A stretch of 64,000 bases of DNA from Glandiceps talaboti (GCF_964340395.1 NC_135571.1:12816046-12880045), one strand, 5' to 3'. Positions 25,860 through 38,652 are shown, counted from the first letter of the stretch. Notes: generated by a model not told the origin, from the letters alone. Program-made: numbers and translations.

Positions 25860-27175
25860 TCATAATAATTCCACACAACATGAGATTGGTTTAGAATGGT
25901 GACTCCTAGGCTGGGCTCTGTGAACTGTCTAATTAAACCAGTTGCAACCGAGGAGTTTGAACTTAAATTCTAAATTTTGATGCACCTGGCAATGGTAACT
26001 ATGACTACCACTGTAAATTATGAGTTGTCAGTTATCATACTGGCCCAATCTACCATTTCTGTACATTGGGACAAACCTTTCCTTCCCTTCCTGTCAATTA
26101 TATAAATTATCCGTTTATAGACATGATACATGTAATTCATCATAAATTCTATGTGTGTGCATTTACAGTTGTCCTAAAGCTTTCCTGTGAACCAAGCTAA
26201 ACGGTATTTATAGCAAGTTATTGCTTGGATTGAAGAACAAAACAATTCCAATATATTTTCCTTCAAATATGTCAGACTCCATTAATGGCTTTTGCTATCA
26301 TTCCGTTATAAGGACAAATTTGCCAAAGGCATTAAAACTGTAAGTAGACGTATCGCACCCAACAGCTGATGGAGACGGAGTGTGCTCAAGTGCTTGAAGC
26401 CATTAAAAAAAGATAAATCGAATGAACGTTCAAAACTAAGTATTTCTGATAAGGAGACGATCGCAATATCGCTTCAATATTACTACGACGCAACTCGTAA
26501 ATAAAATGTTCGGGAAGGCAAAACAAACACGTAATCTGCGTGCGATATGAGAGTGCGTTGTAATCACCGAAGGTCAGAAACAGGAAACTTTAGCCATCCC
26601 ACCACAAGACATGAAAATTTCGGTTTATATTTCACCGTCACACCCTTCTGATCTAAGTTGCCGACAGAGCTGTGTCATATCAAATGGTCCTTCGACTTCC
26701 CGTGGTTCATTTGGCTTGTTATTCTAAAGAGTGGCTGACAAAATTATTGAAAATAAGTTGTCAACAACTAATACTTACCCATATTTATTTCCAATTTTTA
26801 CAACTCAGATCTGGTGATCTTATCTCCAAAACAATAGACTTTGCCCAGCTTACTTCGATGATAACTGGTACAACTTGTCGTCAGAGTTGCGTCCACATAG
26901 CAGTACGTACATAACACCATACACCTACTAATATCCGAAACGCTGTTTAAATTATGAATTTTGCTAAATCGTCGAAGTTATCACAATGTAAGCAAAAACT
27001 CGAGTGATGTCCTATTGTCACTGTCAGTGTTGTTACACACACGAATTCCATTCAATACATCCACGACGCAGGCCAGCTGCAGTAAAAATCATCCACTCTT
27101 AGTGAAATAAACTATTATCTCCGAAAAATTCAACAGCACAGCAGCAGGCAATTCAAGACTAGTCGAAAATCTTCT
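25860..27175. other. No firm gene; CpG content rises from ~26.3 kb
   Basis: Unique sequence whose CpG frequency is clearly higher than in the left 25 kb. It may be transcribed leader or regulatory DNA for the promoter candidate at 27.2 kb, but no coding exon was found. Confidence 0.4.
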
Positions 27176-27345
27176 CTAACCCGGAAAAGTCCATGCAAGA
27201 TGCGAAAAAATTGGCTTCGTACGGAATGCACTCGCCATTTTGGGAAACACCTCCCTTAGCCCTATCACGTGATTTTGTGCCGTTCCGGTCGTGTTGGATT
27301 CTGGGAACTAGACAGCTCTCGTCAACATGCCCGAGTTTAACATTA
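27176..27345. promoter_or_regulatory. Possible (bidirectional) promoter with short first ORFs
   Basis: This is a CpG-containing patch in AT-rich surroundings. It holds an ATCACGTGAT E-box (about 27,264-27,273), an ETS-like CCGGAAC and a ZNF143-like TTCCCAGAATCC (minus strand, about 27,296-27,307). On the minus strand an ATG with good context (AAAATGGCG, 27,238) opens 20 codons (MASAFRTKPIFSHLAW and onward), which resemble a mitochondrial presequence, up to a weak donor-like GTTAGA. On the plus strand an ATG at 27,327 opens 33 codons. No following exon could be attached to either. Confidence 0.3.
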
Positions 27346-27654
27346 CATGTATAGTGCCATACCTGCATGAACTTCTTCACCAGTATATTATCTGGAAAGT
27401 GCTTTATCAAAAAGTTTCATATATTTAACTTAGCATAAATACCCCCTTATATTTCACTTTTCTTTCTTTTCAGGAAAAAATAAAATAAAATATTAAAAAT
27501 TATAAAATGTAATTCGCTCAACTGAGACGAGTTTTACGTAAGAGTGGGCCTTCTTCAATTTTTTTCCATGTGAAAATCATTGTTGTATCATACTCGGCTG
27601 AGAAGCTTATATCACAGGGCCTAGGGAGTCCAGAAACCATGTAACAAGCCAAAT

Positions 27655-27942
<288 letters not shown>

Positions 27943-28079
27943 CATGTACAATATATAATATATGTATCTGTGCATTGACTATTTCGTTTCTGTAATACTT
28001 AAGGGGGCAGTCACTTTTACGTGTAAAAAGACTGTGGAGCCGGTGTGTTGGAGTTGAAAATGGATTTCTCAAACTGACC

Positions 28080-28148
28080 TCCACCCCACCCCCCCACCCC
28101 CACCACCACCACCACCACCACCACCACCACCACTACTACAACTACCCC
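28080..28148. repeat. (CCA)n-rich low-complexity tract
   Basis: CCACCACCA repeats between poly-C and ACTACAACTACC. Confidence 0.9.
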
Positions 28149-28497
28149 TCCATTGACCAAAGCCAAAGTGATCCCGTGTATATATTAGGAAAGACAACAT
28201 TTCCAACATATCTTGTGATTTTCCAAACGGCTTTCCCCTTCAAGTGGTGCCCCGCCCACCCCACTAAAACACCACCCTCCCCCAACCTCCCCAAGTCAGG
28301 TAAAATGACCACCCCTAGCCATATAAAGAACATATATAAATATATATGTATAGATAGTTGTCCATGTGTTTTAAAAATTAAATGTCATTTTTTTATTTAC
28401 CCGTTTGTTTTTTATGTGTCCATGTATGTTTAGTTATACTAAGTTTATTTGTGCTTTTGCTGTTGTTTTATTTTCTGTTTGTAACATGGGCTTCCAG

Positions 28498-28662
28498 TTG
28501 TTAAAATCCGAGTCCCAAAAGTATGTGTCTGTAAAATATCCGAGTCGGAAACAGAGAGTACGGACAGAACGTCGAGTTGAGCCGCGGCAATACCAAAGTA
28601 TCGCTGATATACTCACATTACTATCCATGAAATACAATATAGACGAACCATACTACATGTAA
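28498..28662 (+). CDS. Possible terminal coding exon of an unrecognised gene
   Basis: A pyrimidine-rich tract ending GGGCTTCCAG is followed by 54 codons and a TAA. The peptide is basic in the middle (PSRKQRVRTERRVEPRQY) and ends NIDEPYYM. CpG dinucleotides are more frequent than in the surrounding AT-rich sequence. No upstream exon could be tied to it and no family was recognised. It could be a 3' exon, a remnant or chance. Confidence 0.3.
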   Translation: MLKSESQKYVSVKYPSRKQRVRTERRVEPRQYQSIADILTLLSMKYNIDEPYYM

Positions 28663-29183
28663 TCTGGGCTGGACAAGCTACTACAACTATTGGATATATG
28701 AGAGAGAGCTGAACTTAGAGGCTCAGAGAGCCTGCGTTAATTCACAATCAACACTAAAACTATAAACTATAGATACATAACTCCAATTACCATAGTTACG
28801 TTTTCTCGAGCTCTTTGGTGTAAAAATGATATACAGAAAATGCTGTAGTGGTATCTAACATGATATTTATTTAGATTATTAAAGAAATCCTTTCGTTGTT
28901 TCTTTCTATAATTAAGTTCGATATTATTTTTGTTTCATAAACGTGTATAAACGTAACTGTCGTTACGTCACATTGTTTGTTGGTGTAAAAACACGAATAT
29001 GAATCCAACGTTGCGAGCTGTTCGTATAACACTAAATAGCGCCCCCTAGCGTTGGCCTTGCAATAAACATTGAGTCTGACTGCGCCGTGGAAACTGATGG
29101 TATAAACGCGTATCGTATACATATTTGAATTTATAATTAGGTGTAAATTCATCAAGACCACGTGACTTTCAGTGATTTCATCA

Positions 29184-29184
29184 T

Positions 29185-29254
<70 letters not shown>

Positions 29255-29262
29255 TTCATCTT
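29184..29262. repeat. (ATC)n microsatellite
   Basis: Trinucleotide run. The poly-Ile ORF here is an artefact. Confidence 0.97.
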
Positions 29263-29630
29263 TTATCTTTTCGGGAACATTTTTTTCGTTTATTCATCTC
29301 TAAAACGTTCTCGGCAAGACAATGCAGTGCATGGTAATGAAAGAGTAATTAAGATGACGATCCAAGTGCAGGGTTAGTTTGCGATAAAAAGTCCAATTTA
29401 TATAATTGGTCCTAAAACTTCTCAATATCGATTTTTTGACACAGGTCCTTCTCAAACTCGGAAATGACTTATTAGATACTATGAGCTTATATTATAGTAA
29501 ACTGAACAAAATAATTCGATATCGTTCACGATAGATATTTAAAAAAATACATGTTAAGTATGTACGCCGGGTTTGACCACGCGTATCGTTACTATAGTTA
29601 CAGGTCATCAATCATACGCACAGGTGTCCA

Positions 29631-31136
29631 TCAGTTAGGATAGACCAAAATGGTATTTCCAATAATGATGTATAAATCATCATCATCTTCAAAAGTTGCA
29701 CAGCTGTCACCACCGACGATCTGAAGTCGTTGATGTTCGATAAATCCTGACTCACTCCGTCTGTATATGACGGCGAAGGGATCCGTATAGGAATCTCCAT
29801 GATTGGTGACCACAAAGTACAACTGGTTTTTCACAGTAAACGGACACACCATTCGACCATTATGAGTTAGAAACACCTGGTGTACAGCGAATAACCTGGT
29901 AGCCTCGTCCCAGATAAATAATGGAGATTCTGTTTGAAGACCTTCTCCGACCTTTCCACTTTGCCAGAAAACATCCATCAAGTACGTATTGCCGGCGAAG
30001 TGAAATGGGGTAATGGATGCCGATCCGCCCGCAATAGGAAGACTCTGATGGCGAGAGAAATAGAACCCATCGGCGCTTAGTCGGAATACTTCGGACTTGA
30101 TGTTGAATCTTGGCCAAACTTTCACAGACCAACTGTTTGCGAAACAGACATATACATAGTTGCCAATAGTAACGGATGTGACTCCGCGAGCACCGTTGGT
30201 CGCAATAGTTTGGAAAGTAACAAACCTGTCGTCCTTCAAAACATAAATAACACTATTAATGTCGTTCACGTTGGCATATAATCGGGTATCGTATCGCGAG
30301 AAACTTGCGAGAGCGAGAAAGTGTTTTTTTCCTTGAGATGTTTTACCACGAAAGTAATGCATCTGCCATGAGTTCACGCCGTTCAGTGACATGATCTGAA
30401 ATTCCACAAATGTATCGTTTTCCCAGCGATAGATACAGTGGTTGCCAAGACGACAGTTGGTGATGCCCAGAAAATGTCGATCAGCAATCTTGAAGAATTC
30501 CAGCCCGTTGTAATTGATGTCACCAGAATCCGTGCCTATGTGTTGAACTGGGAGTATAGTACCATTGTCAAACATCGATATGTGAGTTCCATTGGAAGTG
30601 GTATACGCCATAAAAGAAACACAATTTATCTCAAAAGTTACCAAGCTCCGAATACTTTCAGGTAACGTAAGGTTGGTGAAATATTCAAAATATTTTGGAG
30701 GTTCAATGATTGCCGTCTTCATGGGTGATTCCTGTGTTGCTGTCGTTGCTGTTGTTGTCTCCATGGCAACAGTTGTCGGTGTGGTTGTTGTCGTTGTAGG
30801 TGGAACTTGAGTATTCACTACAGACGGAAGAACATTGAGAACATGTGGACAGTTACAAATTTTCAGATATATTTATGAACTTTACAATGACAAAGTAAAT
30901 AGTTTACGCACACGCACATGCACACGCACACGCACACGCACACGCACACGCACACGCATGAAGACTCGGAAATCAAGCTATATGCAAGCTGAAATCGACA
31001 GAAACTGAAACTAGTACTGCAACATGTTTAATGGAACATAGATGTAATTACACTCACAATAAGGTACCGGCTCTCATAATAAGTTTTCCCCAAGTAGCCA
31101 CACATTCAATCTCATTCAATGTTTACATCATCTTCG

Positions 31137-31175
<39 letters not shown>

Positions 31176-31750
31176 CCATCCAACAGGCTTTGCCCAATAG
31201 CAGGAGGAAGGTTCAGTGTTAATGCAGGAGGAAACTGGAGTAGCCGGGAAACTTGTTCGGTAGAGTCAAACTGAATGACACTCTTCTTACATACCCTGAG
31301 CATAGTAAATTTAATAAAATCCTGAATGGGTTTGAACCCCGACCGCAGTGGAAAGTGGTAAAAGGCTACAAGAGCCTCTACATGTAATTTGTTCTTGCTG
31401 TAGATATCGTAGTATAATTGTTGGTGGTGTTGTGCTGTGTTGTGTTGTGTTGTGTTGTGTTGTGTTGTGTTGTGTTGTGTGGTGTGGTGTTGTGTGGTGT
31501 GGTGTGGTGTTATGTTGTGTTGTGTTGTGTTTAGTTGTGTTGCGTTGTGAAATATGAGTCAGGGTGATTATATCTACATAACCACGTGACACTGCTTTCA
31601 TTCATTTCTGTAATCTACCACATGCAACAACTGTAGCTTGTATTTCGAAACAGTATTTCGTGCGCATGCGTCGCTATAAGTCTGAAGATGGGTCTTTATT
31701 GAACTTTTAAACTCCGAGTCATATTTCACATCATCATCATCATCATCATC

Positions 31751-31783
<33 letters not shown>

Positions 31784-32463
31784 AACAACAATAACAACAA
31801 CAACAACACTAACAAAGCAATAACACCAATAGCTAGAACAACAGATAAACATGTAGATGCTATCCTCGTAGAGGGAAAAGACATATTTCAGAACTACTTA
31901 CTAGCTGCTGTTAAGTCGTCCCGCATTTCAACCATTCTCTCTTCAAGGGAATTAATGATTGCCTTCTGTAACAATAATTCTTGTTGTTGTCTGTTCTTTT
32001 CAATTGTAAGATATTCAATTTCGTCATTCTGATTCTTCACGGTTTGTTGTTCTTTGATACGATCCTCTTCAATTTGCTGTATTTGTCGTTGTAACCGACG
32101 TACCTGTTTTCTTGACTGGTACTCGTTCAGATTCTTAAACTCCATCAATTCGTTGATATCTGCTTGCTGTTCCTCCAGTGACGTCACACATTGTTGTGCT
32201 GTTTCTTTAGCGGTGACGATTTCGTCGTTCTGTTTTCGCATTATCATGATAGTTCGTCGAAATCCTCTGCATCCCTTAACTTTATCTTTCGGAAATAAAA
32301 AAGTATATGCGCAAGAGTCTTCCACCTCGCACTGTTCGCTTAAATTTGTACAGGGCGAAATAAATTCTTCTCTTTTCATCACATCTGCGTCTGCTGAAAT
32401 CATCCACATACCAACAACTGTGGTGATAAGAACCACTACTTTATATCCGAGGTCGACTGCCAT
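29631..32463 (-). CDS. Secreted coiled-coil / EAR-repeat beta-propeller protein (2 coding exons)
   Basis: Exons 32463-31902 and 30817-29631 (minus) join in phase 1 through GTAAGT and CTGTAG sites to give 582 residues. The start has an excellent Kozak context (CCACCATGG). Residues 1-26 are a hydrophobic signal peptide. Residues 38-65 hold four Cys and the motif CAYTFLFP, which recalls the N-terminal Cys/YTFL segment of angiopoietins. Residues about 75-185 are a charged Q/E/K-rich coiled coil. A Thr-rich linker follows (about 190-215), then about 345 residues with repeated F-x-x-x-Q and alternating hydrophobic strands, typical of EAR/EPTP repeats (LGI, TSPEAR, ADGRV1). I count six clear blades plus one N-terminal blade, which fits a seven-blade propeller on one exon. 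Known EAR proteins act in extracellular adhesion or receptor binding. The ligand here is unknown. The intron carries simple repeats and a dispersed repeat. A possible AATAAA lies at 29,289-29,294. Confidence 0.88.
31180..31345. repeat. Dispersed repeat in EAR-gene intron (pair of 16,470-16,600)
   Basis: Same words as the first copy, ending GGGTTTGAACCCCGACC, a B-box-like palindrome. A (TTTA)n tract precedes it (31,137-31,174). Confidence 0.5.
31428..31550. repeat. (TGTTG)n pentanucleotide array in EAR-gene intron
   Basis: TGTGT/TGTTG units with GTGTGG variants. A (CACACG)n tract also lies in this intron at 30,905-30,958, and (ATC)n/(AAC)n at 31,729-31,808. Confidence 0.93.
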
Positions 32464-32796
32464 GGTGGAAAAAAGCCAAACGACGCTGAATATTTTCAAC
32501 TGCGGTCCACGTACAAGTCAAACAGGAACACCAAATGTATATGCTGGACCTTGTGTGATTTACAGGAGGGGTTCTATGACAAACCCTCTAACTAGATCAC
32601 ACAATGGATGTATATTTGATGTGATCGACTGCTCTAGAACGCAAACAGATTGGTCTTTCTATCCAGTGTTGTTTGCCCTAATTGTAGATGCGAGTTGTGC
32701 GTGTTACACATTCCAACCAGTTTAACAAGGTCATAAAGTATCTGCATTAACAGCGTATACACAGAATATCATTGACATACACTCACTACAACAGGG

Positions 32797-33072
<276 letters not shown>

Positions 33073-33133
33073 TTTCATAGTCCCCTTGTATTACTGAGAA
33101 TGTTCCGCTTATCTTCTGACACCATGGTCGCAG

Positions 33134-33134
<1 letters not shown>

Positions 33135-33176
<42 letters not shown>

Positions 33177-33204
33177 TATCATCATCATCATAATCATCAC
33201 CACC

Positions 33205-33257
<53 letters not shown>

Positions 33258-33258
33258 A
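33135..33258. repeat. (ATC)n/(CAC)n microsatellite
   Basis: Trinucleotide run with a central CAC block. Confidence 0.96.
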
Positions 33259-33321
33259 AAACCATCTTTTAAAATCTCGTCTCGTTTAAATGATTTCAAT
33301 CCTCCTGAAGGAAGAAATTAT

Positions 33322-33656
33322 GGTCATGTAGAGATTACATATTACGTCATGTACATATTACGTCATGTAGAGATTACATATTACGTCATGTACATATTAC
33401 GTCATGTAGAGATTACATATTACGTCATGTAGAGATTACATATTACGTCATGTAGAGATTACATATTACGTCATGTAGAGATTACATATTACGTCATGTA
33501 GAGATTACATATTACGTCATGTAGAGATTACATATTACGTCATGTAGAGATTACATATTACTCCATGTAGAGATTACATATTACGTCATGTAGAGATTAC
33601 ATATTACGCCATGTAGAGATTACATATTACGTCATGTAGAGATTACATATTACGTC
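33322..33656. repeat. 23-bp minisatellite with repeated TTACGTCA (CRE/ATF-like) sites
   Basis: About 14 near-identical units of TGTAGAGATTACATATTACG followed by TCA; two early units are shortened to 15 bp. Each full unit carries ATTACGTCA, close to bZIP (CREB/ATF) sites. The array lies 0.9-1.2 kb upstream of the EAR gene start codon. Confidence 0.9.
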
Positions 33657-34291
33657 ATCTTGTCACAATATAACAGTAACTATTTTAAGTCACGTGATCA
33701 GAGTAAACGTTAACACAGTCACGTGATGTTACAGCAAGACCATACCATTGCAGCACAGTAGTGTAATAAAGTCACAAAATTGGGATGACCCTAAAAACGA
33801 ATGACAGCATTTACTCTATTACTCTAAAATATGTTCTAAAATTACAAGATTCAAGCAATGTTACAAATGACAGGTCACTCATACTTTCTCGATATATCAA
33901 TCAGTGAGTTTACAAAGTGCCAGTTCCCACTACGGTGTAGCGTTCAGAGGCGCTGTACAGTTAGAATGCTCTGGAGAATAGATATATCTTTCTGAATACA
34001 TAAAGCTGTTATACAGCAGTAGGTGTATGAAATATAGATAAACCATAGTTGTGGTGTTAAATGAGTATTTGGACCATTGTCCACGTTATAGTTATTGTAA
34101 GTCGACCCACCATTCCTACGAACTATTTGCTTGATTTTGCTTTAAAAGATGGTCTCCCCAATCTTCTCATACGATAGTAAAAGCTGAACAGTCAGATAAC
34201 ATATGTGCTGTAGTGGTCGCTATAGTTACACGCATCCGTGTGACGTCATACAATCATCCCGACACACGGAGACTTAGGCGTAAAAAAATAA

Positions 34292-34648
34292 TTGTTTGGT
34301 TCCGGTTACCCGACCCCACCTAGCTTTTCACTGCCGACCTTAAACTTTTTTTTACGTGTTCCAGAAAAAAATAATAAAATCGCAAAAATTGTGAAGTCTT
34401 GTAAACGAGAAATAGTGGATTCAGAAACTGACATCAACTTAAAAAGACACTCTAAAACTGTTCTTCCAATCTGTAATGGCTGTACATCTGATAGGAAGAA
34501 ATAAACAACACAGAGACCATTTGGAAAACAATGGAAAACCTGAACAAGACACTCACACAGAAAAAAAATAATCATAAAATAAAAATAAAAAATAAAAAAT
34601 CTACCTACCCCACCTATTCTAAAATTGAGCGTAATCGGAACCACACAA
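34292..34648. mobile_element. 357-bp TIR element, TTGTG...CACAA termini
   Basis: Left TTGTTTGGTTCCGGTTAC, right GTAATCGGAACCACACAA. It contains CTGTAATGGCTGTACATCTG. Relatives lie at 11,660 and 53,824. Confidence 0.7.
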
Positions 34649-35857
34649 GTTTTTTTTATTAGGGCTTAGCAATGTACAGAATTGATGTAAACCACGTGGG
34701 TGATTACAAACACTTGTATTTGATAGTGCGTTTGTTTAGGTCATGTATTGTGTATCACAGTACGATAAAGTGAAAGCCTTCACTATGTCATATCCCTACT
34801 TTTAGATACATTACTTTTATCGCTGTAGTAGTTGCACAGAACCAGGCCATAAACACCCACGTCAACTGGTGAGTAATCTTTGTGACCGATTTGACTTTCT
34901 CTTGTAGAAATCTTGTAGAATTGAAGTTAATTTATCTGTCCTTCATTGCGTAAAGTGATATTCAAACTATTGCACAAACTGTTGTCTAACACTAGTATAT
35001 AGTTTGTTGTGTTCAAATAGTCGAATCAGGCTATACTGTGGTTTAATAGGTCAAATCAGACCAGAGATTTGGTGTTGAAGATATTGGTGTCTTTTATTTG
35101 CGAACACCATTATCAAACCTGAAAGCCAAGTTCAGAAATATAGCAGTATGACCCGTTCTAGAAAGTCGATACCACCATCACCACTCTCACCCTCGGCCAT
35201 ACCAACAAATCAATATGTGACGAACAACACAGGGTTATACACGAAAAAAAATGAACTGGCTTTGGTGGGAGTTATTTTAACTGTATGTATATAATATGTA
35301 CACACAGTTGTTATATTTATATTAGTATTCTCAACACCAACAGAATCTATCAGAAAACATATTATTTTGACATTCCCACTCTAGTCCTCAGGGAGATTTA
35401 GTTCAATGGTATACATAGACATTGTATGTATGAACAATACACATACGTACGAGTGTTTGCCTGACACGGAGAGTTCATATATATGATATGACCTTCACCA
35501 TAGAAACGGCAATACAACGAGGGGTTTATATACAATGGTGGCTATACAAACCACTGCTGTGTTGTTTACCTGACTGTTATTGGGGGATCTGGACAGTCCA
35601 TAAATGACGTCATACGTACAATGCATGAATAATGAGTTTGGTCCACACCTACACCTAGTATTACAATATATACAACAATACCTTGCTTTAGACATCACTG
35701 TAAATTGTACGATATCTCGTACATGGACGGTACACGTAAACGTTATACATATCATATCGATAATAATTGTTTTATGCTAATTCCTAGAAATGGTATCAAG
35801 TACACCTACTACCCCCTCCCTCCCGTATCCCCAAAATACCAAACGTACACCCAGTAC
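34649..35857. other. Intergenic between divergent EAR and Ly6/uPAR genes
   Basis: No exon recognised. It must hold, or flank, the Ly6/uPAR promoter and its unseen 5' UTR exon. Confidence 0.5.
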
Positions 35858-36096
35858 ATACATACATACATACATACATACATACATACATACATACATA
35901 CATACATACATACATACATACATACACATTCGCACATACATACATACATACATACATACATACATACATACATACATGTATACATACATACATACATACA
36001 TACATGTATACATACATGTATACATACATACATACATACATACATACATACATACATACATAGTACATACATACATACATACATACATACATACAT

Positions 36097-36135
<39 letters not shown>

Positions 36136-36136
36136 C

Positions 36137-36167
<31 letters not shown>

Positions 36168-36263
36168 CATACATACATACATACACACATACATACATAC
36201 ATACATACATACACACATACACACATACACACATACATACATACATACATACATACATACATA
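35858..36263. repeat. (CATA)n/(CACA)n compound microsatellite, ~405 bp
   Basis: Lies about 125 bp upstream of the Ly6/uPAR leader exon. Confidence 0.98.
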
Positions 36264-36388
36264 ACTAAATCTGGCAGACATAACCAAACATGAAAATGCA
36301 CCTAATACGTTCTTATTGTCATATATAATTACACGTAAATCTGTATTGTATCATATCTGTTGAATTATGTTTTGTTATTTATTTCCAG

Positions 36389-36424
36389 GACACTGGTTTC
36401 GGTTGTTTTTATGTCCTTGCAGTC
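36389..36424 (+). promoter_or_regulatory. 5' UTR exon start and overlapping upstream ORF of the Ly6/uPAR gene
   Basis: TTATTTATTTCCAG at 36,375-36,388 looks like an acceptor, so this leader would be spliced to an unseen upstream UTR exon. An upstream ATG at 36,411 starts an 11-codon ORF that overlaps the main start out of frame. Confidence 0.45.
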
Positions 36425-38283
36425 ATGGCAGAAATTCAAATCGTGATATTTGGTAAGTGAGCATATCGATACAAATAATTCGTTGATATTATGATAGCAA
36501 CTATCAAAAGACACAGTGTACAATATAATTTTTTTTTCTTGTCAAATTTTATATGTGAAGCAGGATTTCTTCTGATGTTATCGTCAGCGGGCGCACTTCA
36601 ATGTTATGTATGTGAAACAAATCGCGGTGTAACCGCACAGCAATGTCGCTGTCAGTTTGCCCAATATGGCAGGATTGAAACCTGTGGAGGAGCCACTCCA
36701 GCATGTCTTGTAAGTACTATTATTTTCAGAAAGCTAGGGGGTCTTATCATCATGCATCGTATTACAGGTCATTTTCATGTCAAAGCAATATTTTACTAAT
36801 TTACTGCAGAACAATACAAATACAAATAACAACACTCGACTAGTTCAAAGCTAAAATTTATCTGGGCTGAAGTAGGGTTGTGGCAGACCTGGTACAGGTA
36901 TGACTAACAGGGTATGTGCAGGCATATAGATTCAGGCTTGTGGCTGGCCTGATGGGTCAGGGCTGTGACAGGCCTGGTCTGACATGTCTGTGGCAGGCCT
37001 GCTGCATGAATGTGCCAGGTTAACCCTGTCACAGACATGTGGATTTTTAGTTGTGTTAGGAAGGTTACACAAAATTTGTCTTTATTCCAGCTTCATTGCA
37101 ATTATGCCATGTATATAATAATACTTACCATGTTCTACTTTACAGCAACTCGTGCATTGTGGGTAATCTATGCAAATACCGCAACTGTTGACATCATATA
37201 CAGCATTGTCATGGCGAGTTTGTTTTCCCCCTATATTTCTTTCACAACAAAAAGTGTGACTTTTTGTTTTTTGTACAAACTGTTTTTGAATGCAAATATT
37301 GCAATTTATAAAGCACTTTGACACTATTCGTAAAAAATTATGAAAACAGAATCTAAAGTAGTCTCGGTTACCCAGACTCTCTCCACTGGGGGCTCTACTA
37401 AGAGACCACCCAGACAACCATCTCGTCCACCCAGACAACCATCTCGTCCATGTGGTCTAGTAGTAGAGTCCCCAACGGTGAGAGTCTGGGTAACCGATAC
37501 TCATTCTAAAGCTAATGAAGTCGGCTATATTTTGTACCCTGGACGACTCTGTCATGCCTTTATGCTTTTGTTAACCATGGATTATTTCATCTTCATTTCT
37601 AGGATTTTGGTTCATCAATTGGTGTACAGATATTTTATCGTCGATGTGGCAACAGTTCTGATTTCTATTGTTCGAATATGTGTACGGACGGAGGTGAGAA
37701 TACATTAACCAGCAACAACCACGATTGCAGTCACCAACAACCGTGTGCCCACTGGTACTACCATAACTAACCACTACCATCACTATCCACATGCACTGTT
37801 ACAATGACTAACATCCCTATCGCACTGCATCTTGGTTTCAGTCAAAACTTGGGACTTCTGTGTCTTCCACCTCCGAAATGTGAGGAATTATAACTAGGCT
37901 ACAAATACAAAAGTTTCCACAGGAAGCTATTACATTATCCAATACATGTATTACCCACTGTGCAACCATTTACAGGAATTCATTCATTCCAGTGTAGTAC
38001 ATGTATATGAATATTGTATGGCATTGTAACATCGGTCTTGTTTCTAAGTAACTTTGAGTATAGTGATATACTACTGTAAAAACTCATCCCCATACTTTTT
38101 CTCCTTACAGCGCCATTTTGTACTGGTTGTTGCCATGCGGATCTCTGCAACACAAATTTGCTGTCAGGATTGTATAGCGACGATGGAGAAGCGTGTCGTG
38201 ATAGTGGTGTGTCGATGTTCGTGTATGGACTGAGTATAGTCACTGTGTCATTCATAGTGGCTGTCTTTATACCCATCCTATAG
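36425..38283 (+). CDS. Ly6/uPAR-domain protein, probably GPI-anchored (4 exons)
   Basis: Exons 36425-36452, 36564-36709, 37603-37693 and 38111-38283 join with matching phases (1, 0, 1) and consensus GTAAGT/GTGAGA and AG sites, giving 145 residues. Residues 1-20 are a signal peptide ending SSAGA. The mature part starts LQCYVC and ends with CCHADLCN, the signature of the Ly6/uPAR three-finger fold. Fourteen Cys follow the signal peptide. After SDDGEACRDSG comes a hydrophobic C-terminal tail without charged residues, as in GPI-attachment signals. Ly6 proteins are surface modulators of receptors or adhesion. No specific role can be read here. An AG acceptor at 36,388 indicates a separate 5' UTR exon. 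A short upstream ATG (36,411, 11 codons) overlaps the start out of frame. The second intron carries a palindromic element. Confidence 0.88.
37361..37503. mobile_element. Palindromic MITE in Ly6/uPAR intron 2
   Basis: GTCTCGGTTACCCAGACTCT is mirrored by AGAGTCTGGGTAACCGATAC, arms about 45 bp. The centre has a 20-bp direct duplication (CCACCCAGACAACCATCTCG). A related single arm occurs at 40,900-40,935. Confidence 0.78.
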
Positions 38284-38579
38284 CTCACCGTGTACTGAGA
38301 ATATGTTATTTAACTTGAGGCCAGTGATGTATATTCTATAAGACGGTATATAGTTACTTTCGAACGATAAATTGGATGCGACGTTTCGATCCGTCCACTA
38401 AAGGACCTTGGTCACGCAATAGTTTTGTTATTCAGCGTTGATTCCTCTCTGGACTGGCGGAATATAGTCGTTTCCAATTTACTGTTCCAAAGTAACTATA
38501 TTGTACTGTCCTTGAGTCTTGGAACTCATGAACAGTCTATTCTCCATTATATACTGTAAACCTAGATTTTTTCACTACT

Positions 38580-38581
<2 letters not shown>

Positions 38582-38625
<44 letters not shown>
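38582..38625. repeat. Poly-T tract
   Basis: About 43 T in a row, 300 bp past the Ly6/uPAR stop. Confidence 0.97.
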
Positions 38626-38628
<3 letters not shown>

Positions 38629-38652
38629 TTTTTCAGTCTTCAGCTAGTTCTC

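Noticed and set aside
27159-27410. 83-codon minus-strand ORF
   Set aside because: Begins at a non-ATG codon and runs through promoter-like sequence. The better-supported start in this patch is in another frame.
31320-31345. tRNA-like B box (GGGTTTGAACCCC)
   Set aside because: No matching A box, acceptor stem or cloverleaf could be drawn. It belongs to the dispersed repeat.
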